Below are positions 56,017-64,000 of a stretch of 64,000 bases of DNA, piece by piece. The notes under the pieces are model-generated. The model searched no databases, was not told the origin of the DNA, and saw nothing but the letters and a program-made list of their open reading frames with translations. The stretch spans positions 52,810,101 to 52,874,100 of the forward strand of contig CM069872.1 in NCBI GenBank assembly GCA_036172665.1, written 5' to 3'. Numbering within the stretch: position 1 is the first letter of the stretch; each line of letters starts with the position of its first letter. The stretch comes from Prosopocoilus inquinatus (taxonomy: Eukaryota > Arthropoda > Insecta > Coleoptera > Lucanidae). A program made the position numbers and the translations under genes.

Positions 56017-58262
56017 CAGCCGCCTTTTACGACACGCGTAGACTCTACGTCGGGAGTAACATAAGTGGTCCTCTTACGACATGCAGCTTCTATGTCGGGA
56101 GTAATCTAAGGGCCCCTCTTACGTAAAAACGTGTACGATTGCAGCCTTTTACGACACGCGCAGATTCTACGTCGGGAGTAACATAAGTGGCCCTCTTACG
56201 ACACGCAGCTTCTATGTCGGGAGTAATCTAAGGGCCCCTCTTACGTAAAAACGTGTACGATTGCAGCCTTTTACGACACGCGCAGATTCTACGTCGGGAG
56301 TAACATAAGGGGCCCTCTTACGACATGCAGCTTCTACGTCGGAAGTAATCTAAGGGGTCTCTCATGTAAAAACGTGTACGATTTTCGCAATACTAACCGC
56401 CTTTTACGACACGCTCAGATTCTTCGCCGGGAGTAACATAAGGGGCCCTCTTACGACACGCAGCTTCTACGTCGGGAGTAATCTAATGGCCCCTCTTACG
56501 TAAAAACGTGTACGATTGCAGCCTTTTACGACACGCGTAGATTCTACGTCGGGAGTAACTAAAGGGGCCCTCTTACGACATGCAGCTTCTACGTCGGGAG
56601 TAATCTAAGGGGTCTCTTATGTAAAAACGTGTATGATTACAGCAATACTAGCCGCCTTTTACGATACGCTCAGATTCTTCGCCGGGAGTAACATAAGGGG
56701 CCCTCTTACGACACGCAGCTTCTACGTCGGGAGTAATCTAATGGCCCCTCTTACGTAAAAACGTGTACGATTGCAGCCTTTTACGACACGCGTAGATTCT
56801 ACGTCGGGAGTAACTAAAGGGGCCCTCTTACGACATGCAGCTTCTACGTCGAGAGTAATCTAAGGGCCCCTCTTACTTAAAAACGTGTACGATTGCAGCC
56901 TTTTACGACACGCGTAGATTCTACGTCGGGAGTAACAAAAGGGATCCTCTTACAACATGCAGCTTCTACGTCGGGAGTAATCTAAGGGGTCTCTCATGTA
57001 AAAACGTGTACAATTGTCGCAATACTAGCCGCCTTTTACGACACGCGCAGATTCTTCGCCGGGAGTAACATAAGTGGCCCTCTAACGACACGCAGCTTCT
57101 AAGTCGGGAGTAATCTAATGGCCCCTCTTACGCAAAAACGTGTACGATTGCAGCCTTTTACGACACGCGTAGATTCTACGTCGGAAGTAACAAAAGTGAT
57201 CCTCTTACAACGTGCAGCTTCTACGTCGGGAGTAATCTAAGGGGTCTCTCATATAAAAACGTGTACGATTTTCGCAATACTAGCCGCCTTTTACGACACG
57301 CGCACATTCTTCGCCGGGAGTAACATAAGGGGCCCTCTTACGACACGCAGCTTCTACGTCGGGAGTAATCTAATGTCCCCTCTTACGTAAAAACGTGTAC
57401 GATTGGAGCCTTTTACGACACGCGCAGATTTTACGTCGGGAGTAACATAAGGGGCCCTCTTACGACATGCAGCTTCTACGTCGGGAGTAATCTGAGGGGT
57501 CTCTTATGTAAAAACGTGTACGATTGCAGCCTTTTACGACACGCGTAGATTCTACGTCGGAAGTAACAAAAGTGATCCTCTTACAACATGCAGCTTCTAC
57601 GTCGGGAGTAATCTAAGGGGTCTCTCATGTAAAAACGTGTACGATTTTCGCAATACTAGCCGCCTTTTACGACACGCGCACATTCTTCGCCGGGAGTAAC
57701 ATAAGGGGCCCTCTTACGACACGCAGCTTCTACGTCGGGAGTAATCTAATGTCCCCTCTTACGTAAAAACGTGTACGATTGGAGCCTTTTACGACACGCG
57801 CAGATTTTACGTCGGGAGTAACATAAGGGGCCCTCTTACGACATGCAGCTTCTACGTCGGGAGTAATCTGAGGGGTCTCTTATGTAAAAACGTGTACGAT
57901 TGCAGCCTTTTACGACACGCGTAGATTCTACGTCGGAAGTAACAAAAGTGATCCTCTTACAACATGCAGCTTCTACGTCGGGAGTAATCTAAGGGGTCTC
58001 TCATGTAAAAACGTGTACGATTTTCGCAATACTAGCCGCCTTTTACGACACGCGCACATTCTTCGCCGGGAGTAACATAAGCGGCCCTCGTACGACACGC
58101 AGCTTCTACGTCGGGAGTAATCTAATGACCCCTCTTACGCAAAAACGTGTACGATTGCAGCCTTTTACGACACGCGCAGATTCTACGTCGGGAGTAACTA
58201 AAGGGGCCCTCTTACGACATGCAGCTTCTACGTCGGAAGTACTCTAAGGGCCCCTCTTAAGT
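56017..58262 (+). repeat. Large array of the TTACGACACGC family, ~55-65-bp subunits in ~120-bp dimers
   Basis: Alternating subunits read CCTTTTACGACACGCGTAGA, TTCTACGTCGGGAGTAAC, then CCTCTTACGACATGCAGC, TTCTACGTCGGGAGTAATC and TACGTAAAAACGTGTACGAT. Some dimers carry an extra CGCAATACTAGCCGC. About 18 dimers are present. A longer block starting GGAGCCTTTTACGACACG at about 57406 recurs at about 57783 (377-bp spacing), so higher-order duplication exists. The same subunit occurs in short runs at 13687 and 25668. Confidence 0.95.
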
Positions 58263-58930
58263 GAAAATGTGCGGACGGGAGTTGGAAACCCCTCTCCCTC
58301 CACTTTTCTAACTCCTCGTGTTCCCAATTCTTCGAACAATCCCGGCACACCCGAATCTTTTAATATTTCGTGGGAATTAAATAGGTTGTTTATTTTAAAG
58401 AGGCAGCCTGTACGCCGCCCATACCAACGAAAATATAGCAATAAACAGAAAGAGAAAAACGGTTTGGAAAGAGAGGCGAATATTCGGTACGTAACAAAAA
58501 AAAAGAGCTTTCGCTTGAAAGTAGCTTTTCTTTACCCACAAAAATGAATTTATTTCTTTTTTTTTGCCTCAACTCGCCTACGCTGTCTCGAAACTTTCTT
58601 GAAACGCAAAATTTAAATTAAATTAATTCGAAAAAATGGGCGGTTACGATTAAATTGATTACCAAAACAAAAGAAAACGCACCGTATCGTATCTTCACTA
58701 GCGAAATTAGTTACAAACTAAGATAAACTGACTGACTGATTTTTTTAACAATAAAAATTGAAAAAATAAACTTTCAATTAGAAATGGAATACGTAACTAG
58801 GCCAGAAGGCTTCACTCGAGATTTACTTCTCGTACGCTCCCGCTCTAATTAAGCACTTTTCCCTTCCCGATTGTGACGTAAGTGGGGAACATCGGATGTT
58901 GCATTCGCTATGCGAAAAAATATCCTTAAT
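58263..58930 (+). repeat. Composite dispersed repeat, copy 2
   Basis: AACTTTCTTGAAACGCAAA, GGTTACGATTAAATTGATTA, CCAAAACAAAAG, GTATCTTCACTAGCGAAATT, TTACAAACTAAG, CTTTCAATTAGAAATGGAAT, GCACTTTTCCCTTCCCG and GATGTTGCATTCGCTATG follow the order at 29,930-30,600. The first 300 bp hold overlapping ORFs on both strands without known domains. Confidence 0.7.
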
Positions 58931-59840
58931 ATTTTATATTATTAGAGTGAAGTGGACGATGCGAGTTGCGGTGCTGGGCAAGCGTCGCCCTAACAATATC
59001 ATCCTAACCCTAAAAGAGTTCGTGTTCGTTTAATGAAAAGGATTCGTATTTCCTTCTAGGCGGTAATGTAATTGTCTTCGCGCGCAAGAACTAATGTGCG
59101 CCGCACAAAGAACGACGCGGTAACTGCAAGAAATTCTGCAGTTAGCGGGGGAATACCGCAAATGAAATTAGCGTCAAGAAGCTGGCGAGTTTCTCTTGTT
59201 TGTTCGTTTGTTTGTTTGTGAGGACGCTTTCGTCTAATAGCACCTACATACAAAGAAAGAACTTCGTTGACGGAAACACGGAGTAATATTTATTACGCCT
59301 GCATTCAGGACATAGTAAAAACTGCGCAGAAATGTCAAAGATTATGCATATATATGAAGGTATTTATTCTTCGTTGATTATACTACATTACTGATTTATT
59401 CATAATAAGTAATCTGGTTAGGTTAGTGCTCCGAATACTACTCAGATGTGATTGAAAGCCGAAACTCGAAAGAATTAAATGAAAACGGAAACCGAATAAC
59501 GGGCCCCGTATTTCGTTGAGCACGGAACGTTACAGTACGCTCCCGTAAATCGTCGCCGAAAGTCGAATGCGACAACGCGTCGTCTGAAATAAATGAAAAA
59601 AATTAGAAACAATTAACAACGTGTCGATGATAAATTAAAATGAGTTAACGAAATGGTTATTAATAGTGTCACGAGTAGATTTCTAATAGAACAATTAAAA
59701 AAAAAGAAAAAACTATGCGTAATAAGTGCGGTTGTAATCAAATTCCGTTTACGAAGTTGCAAAACTCGGCGAAAACGACGCGCGGATTATGAAACTAGTA
59801 CGGAACGTTTTTGCAAGTGTTATTATTTTAAAACTATAAT
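58931..59840. other. Mixed single-copy region, no supported gene
   Basis: It contains a (GTTT)n tract near 59198-59219 and a GAAAACGGAAACCGAATAACGG word at about 59481, also present near 50736 and in diverged form near 60413, a small dispersed repeat. No coding evidence. Confidence 0.4.
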
Positions 59841-59955
59841 GGCCAGTTGCACCAAACAATTTAAGGCGAGCTTAAATTAAAGCATTGCTAATAATTTCAT
59901 ATTCTAAGCGGTACTTAGAGTTAAGCTGGCCTTAAAGTGTTTGGTGCAACTGGCC
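59841..59955. mobile_element. Foldback MITE, 115 bp, ~35-bp TIRs
   Basis: The left end GGCCAGTTGCACCAAACA is the exact inverse complement of the right end TGTTTGGTGCAACTGGCC, and pairing continues with three mismatches through ATTTAAGGCGAGCTTAA. Only about 45 bp lie between the arms. TAAT occurs just outside on both sides (59837-59840 and 59957-59960), a possible target duplication. GGCCAGTTGCACCAAA-type termini are common in small insect DNA elements. It overlaps the end of a spurious 75-aa ORF. Confidence 0.88.
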
Positions 59956-60545
59956 CTAATTGGACCTAGTTAAGCAAGCGCGCACATCAACAAATTTTTG
60001 TGTATGTTTGCTGGCAAAACGGTGGTGTAAATAGTGCGAAGAGAATCTCGGAAATAATTATCAGTGAAACGATTCGCTTCAAGAGACCTAGTCGCCCGTA
60101 GCACATCGAACGACGGACGTCGTCGTCAGCGCCGCCATCGCCCCTGGACTCAACATCAATAATATTATACTCCGTCGCACGTTCACCGTGACGATAAATT
60201 AAATAGTGAATCTAAAGTTGGGCAAACACCACGGATTAAAAAAAAAGTCGATTAAAATTAATGTAGAAAACGTCAATTCTTGAACTGCAAACAATTTTTC
60301 GACAGTACTTCAAGAATTTGCTTTATTTAATTCAATCACCAGCCGGGAAACACCTTCAAGGTTATTAATAAAGAAACGGGGATTACGGAAGCAGTACTTA
60401 CTTCAATCAGATGGAAACGAAAACTTAATTACGGGGCCCGTATTTCGGGGTTTATGAAACATTTAAACAGTAAACGCCCCCGACAGAACTTTTAATTCGA
60501 ATGCGACTGCTTGTGATCAAAAATGAAATAGAAAAAGTCCACATT
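59956..60545. other. Spacer, no supported gene
   Basis: Mixed sequence with GACGTCGTCGTCAGCGCCGCC (60118) and A-runs. GGGGCCCGTATTTC at about 60437 also occurs near 50757 and 59500 in variant form. Confidence 0.4.
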
Positions 60546-61110
60546 GAGACTAACCAGGTCGAAAGGCTTCACTCGATGGAACCGGAAGATCGACTTCTTG
60601 TGGGCTCCCGCTCGACTTAAGCGCTTTTCTCTTCCCGACTGTTTCGTAAGTGGGAAATACCGGATGTTGTTGCATTTGTAATGCAAAAAATATCCTTAAT
60701 TGAGTGCGTAAATTAGGTGCAATGCTGCAGCTTCCGTAAACTCGATCTCATTCTTCTGCGGACGCGTGCTGCGCGCCCCATGCAAAATTCCAGGAAATTC
60801 AACATTAGAAAAATGAAAATATAGCAATAAATAGAAAGAAAATGTCCACAGCGAAGCTAACTAGGTCAGGAGGCTTCACTCGAAGGAACCGGAAGATCGA
60901 CTTCTTGTAGCGTACACTTCCTTCGAGTGAAGCCTCTTGTACGCTCCCGCTCAACTTAAGCACTTTTCCCTTCCTAATTTTGACTTAAGTAGGGAAAATA
61001 GGATGTTGCGTTTGCGATGCACAAAATATCCTTAATTGAGTGCATAAATTAAAATTCCGGGAAATTCAAGATTATAAAAAAAATAATTGTCGATGAAAAT
61101 ATAGCAATGA
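60546..61110 (+). repeat. Two tandem units of the GATGTTGCATTTG / CTTAATTGAGTGC family
   Basis: Each unit holds AGGCTTCACTCGA(A/T)GGAACC, GGAAGATCGACTTCTTGT, GCACTTTTC(C/T)CTTCC, CCTTAATTGAGTGC and a shared AAATTCC(A/G)GGAAATTCAA. The second unit contains an inverted insertion that creates an 18-bp perfect stem. This is the same family as 29491-29885 and 31375-31625. Confidence 0.85.
60871..60935. repeat. 18-bp perfect inverted repeat with 29-nt loop
   Basis: AGGCTTCACTCGAAGGAA (60871-60888) and TTCCTTCGAGTGAAGCCT (60918-60935) are exact inverse complements. The right half looks like an inverted, duplicated piece of the left half placed inside the repeat unit. Confidence 0.9.
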
Positions 61111-61179
61111 ATAGAAGAAAAAAATGGATTGGAGAGAAGGGGGAAAATATTTTTATAGTTTATAAATTAATTCGGCTTC

Positions 61180-63983
61180 GAATTATCCCAAAGAGAAAAA
61201 GTCCGCAATGAAAAGCCTAATTAAGAAAGAACGGCCGGAGGGAATTTGCGCACGGAAATCGCTGGACATGAATGCCTGATTGATGAAAATTGTCAGGCTT
61301 TGAAAAACACAAATGCATGCTTCGATCTGCGCAGAATGCCCCTTCCAGATCCACACAAACGTCACTAAATCAAGATTTTACAAACAACCAAAAATAATTT
61401 AAGAACAAAAAATTTAAAAAAAATACCAATTAAATTATAGTAATCCCAAATAAAAAAAGTCGACAATGAAAAGCCTAATTAGGAAAGAACGGCCGGATGG
61501 AATTTGCGCACGGAAATCGTTGGTCATGAATGCCTGATTGATGAAAATTGTCAGGCTTTGAAAAGCACAAATGCATGCTTCGATCTGCGCAGAAGGCCCC
61601 TTCCAGATCCACATAAACGTCACTAAATCAAGATTTTACAAACAACCAAAAATAATTTAAGAACAAAAAATTTTAAAAAAATACCAATTAAATTATAGTA
61701 ATCCCAAATAAAAAAAGTCGACAATGAAAAGCCTAATTAGGAAAGAACGGCCGGATGGAATTTGCGCACGGAAATCGCTGGTCATGAATGCCTGATTGAT
61801 GAAAATTGTCAGGCTTTGAGAAGCTCAAATGCATGCTTCGATCTGCGCAGAATACCTCTTCCGGATCCACACAAACGTCACTACATCAAGATTTTACAAA
61901 CAACCAAAAATAATTTAAGAACAAAAAATTAAAAAAAAAATACCAATTAAATTATAGTAATCCCAAATAAAAAAAGTCGACAATGAAAAGCCTAATTACG
62001 AAAGAACGGCCGGATGGAATTTGCGCACGGAAATCGCTGGACATGAATGCCTGATTGATGAAGATTGTCAGGCTTTGAAAAGCTCAAATGCATGCTTCGA
62101 TCTGCGCAGAATACCTCTTCCGGATTCACACAAACGTCACTAAATCAAGATTTTACAAACAACCAAAAATAATTTAAGAAAAACAATTAATAAAGCCTAA
62201 TTAGGAAAGAACGGCCGGATGGAATTTGCGCACGGAAATCGCTGGACATGAATGCCTGATTGATGAAAATTGTCAGGCTTTGAAAAGCACAAATGCATGC
62301 TTCGATCTGCGCAGAATGCCCCTTCCGGATCCACACAAACGTCACTAAATCAAGATTTTACAAACAACCAAAAATAATTTAAGAACAAAAAATTTAAGAA
62401 AAGAAATACCAATTAAATTATAGTAATCCCAAATAGAAAAAGTCGACAATGAAAAGCCTAATTAGGAAAGAACGGCCGGATGGAATTTGCGCACGGAAAT
62501 CGCTGGTCATGAATACCTGATTGATGAAAATTGTCAGGCTTTGAAAAGCTCAAATGCATGCTTCGATCTGCGCAGAATACCTCTTCCGGATCCACACAAA
62601 CGTCACTAAATCAAGATTTTACAAACAACCAAAAATAATTTAAGAACAAAAAAATTAAGAAAAGAAATACCAATTAAATTATAGTAATCCCAAATAGAAA
62701 AAGTCGACAATGAAAAGCCTAATTAGGAAAGAACGGCCGGATGGAATTTGCGCACGGAAATCGCTGGACATGAATGCCTGATTGATGAAAATTGTCAGGC
62801 TTTGAAAAGCACAAATGCATGCTTCGATCTGCGCAGAATGCCCCTTCCGGATCCACACAAACGTCACTAAATCAAGATTTTACAAACAACCAAAAATAAT
62901 TTAAGAACAAAAAATTTAAGAAAAGAAATACCAATTAAATTATAGTAATCCCAAATAGAAAAAGTCGACAATGAAAAGCCTAATTAGGAAAGAACGGCCG
63001 GATGGAATTTGCGCACGGAAATCGCTGGACATGAATGCCTGATTGATGAAGATTGTCAGGCTTTGAAAAACACAAATGCATGCTTCGATCTGCGCAGAAT
63101 ACCTCTTCCGGATCCACACAAACGTCACTAAATCAAGATTTTACAAACAACCAAAAATAATTTAAGAACAAAAAATTTAAGAAAAGAAATACCAATTAAA
63201 TTATAGTAATCCCAAATAGAAAAAGTCGACAATGAAAAGCCTAATTAGGAAAGAACGGCCGGATGGAATTTGCGCACGGAAATCGCTGGACATGAATGCC
63301 TGATTGATGAAGATTGTCAGGCTTTGAAAAGCACAAATGCATGCTTCGATCTGCGCAGAATGCCCCTTCCGGATCCACACAAACGTCACTAAATCAAGAT
63401 TTTACAAACAACCAAAAATAATTTAAGAACAAAAATTTTAAAGAAAAATACCAATTAAATTATATTAATCCCAAATAAAAAAAAGTCGACAATGAAAAGC
63501 CTAATTAGGAAAGAACGGCCGGATGGAATTTGCGCACGGAAATCGCTGGTCATGAATGCCTGATTGATGAAAATTGTCAGGCTTTGAAATGCTCAAATGC
63601 ATGCTTCGATCTGCGCAGAATACCTCTTCCGGATCCACACAAACGTCACTAAATCAAGATTTTACAAACAACCAAAAATAATTTAAGAACAAAGTTAAAA
63701 AAAAATACCAATTAAATTATAGTAATCCCAAATAAAAAAAGTCGACAATGAAAAGCCTAATTAGGAAAGAACGGCCGGATGGAATTTGCGCACGGAAATC
63801 GCTGGACATGAATGCCTGATTGATGAAGATTGTCAGGCTTTGAAAAACACAAATGCATGCTTCGATCTGCGCAGAATACCTCTTCCGGATCCACACAAAC
63901 GTCACTAAATCAAGATTTTACAAATAACCAAAAATAATTTAAGAACAAAAAATTAAAAAAAAAATACCAATTAAATTATAGTA
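61180..63983 (+). repeat. 258-261-bp satellite array, about 11 units, one truncated
   Basis: AAAGTCGACAATGAAAAGCC recurs with GTCGAC at 61459, 61717, 61976, 62442, 62703, 62964, 63225, 63485 and 63741; a diverged first unit starts near 61190 and a unit near 62188 lacks its beginning. Boxes: GAACGGCCGGATGGAATTTG, GCGCACGGAAATCGCTGG, GCATGCTTCGATCTGCGCAG, TCCGGATCCACACAAACGTC and AACAACCAAAAATAATTTAAG. Identity between units is very high. A 60-62-aa minus-strand ORF recurs per unit, but the differences between copies change amino acids freely, so there is no sign of coding constraint. Confidence 0.96.
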
Positions 63984-64000
63984 ATAAATGGCAAAATGCT

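Noticed and set aside
61183..63905. Family of 60-62-aa minus-strand ORFs as a small-protein gene cluster
   Set aside because: They follow the satellite unit exactly, and differences between copies are mainly amino-acid-changing.
20479..64000. A C-terminal Dop1R2 exon (expected AFVR-type start after the split Arg codon)
   Set aside because: Looked for by eye on the + strand in frame after an AG; no convincing candidate was seen. It may lie beyond the window or be missed.

Overview
This is eukaryotic, almost certainly insect, nuclear DNA. It is AT-rich, dense in tandem and inverted repeats, and carries one convincing protein-coding exon. That exon (19309-20478, + strand) encodes nearly all of a D1-like invertebrate dopamine receptor of the Dop1R2/DAMB class. 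It has a good splice acceptor in front and a CAG|GTAAGC donor directly after TM7. The receptor sequence closely follows insect Dop1R2 proteins. The insect order cannot be fixed from the sequence alone; a beetle or similar repeat-rich insect is a guess. No tRNA, rRNA, CRISPR array, operon or intact transposase was recognised.

Layout: 0.3-0.66 kb, a small DNA-transposon-like element. 0.53-7.68 kb, a giant inverted duplication (arms about 1.85 kb, loop about 3.4 kb) followed by a duplicated fragment. 9.4-11.9 kb, a 208-bp satellite with trimeric higher-order structure. 13.46-14.35 kb, a duplicated GC-rich block with a 55-bp repeat. 14.4-18.7 kb, a 133-bp satellite. 19.3-20.5 kb, the Dop1R2 exon. 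21.8-24.2 kb, a 440-448-bp satellite. 24.6-24.9 kb, an 80-bp repeat. 25.6-26.2 kb, a second copy of the 13.66-14.29 kb block. 26.4-28.35 kb, a 183-bp satellite. 29.5-31.6 kb, dispersed repeats. 30.8-33.9 kb, a roughly 150-bp array that repeats an AGATGGCGC motif. 35.1-39.6 kb, two clusters of a CACAGCA-type repeat enclosing two inverted-repeat elements. 40.7-43.8 kb, a repeat cluster. 44.7-45.1 kb, a 47-bp minisatellite. 46-50 kb, repeats built on CTGGTCNNCCGCAGG, including a 413-bp array. 51.2-53.9 kb, a 123-bp array with a perfect palindrome and an E-box per unit. 56.0-58.3 kb, a large array of the 55-60-bp family. 58.4-61.1 kb, dispersed repeats and a foldback MITE. 61.2-64.0 kb, a 260-bp satellite.

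The likely picture is the main coding exon of Dop1R2 lying between very large, satellite-filled introns or flanking DNA. Upstream non-coding exon(s) and the C-terminal-tail exon were not identified and probably lie outside the window. Most short ORFs are by-products of tandem repeats. The observations most worth following are the repeated CTCF-like motif, the perfect-palindrome/E-box array, the structured 7-kb inverted duplication, and the number of distinct satellite families around one receptor exon.
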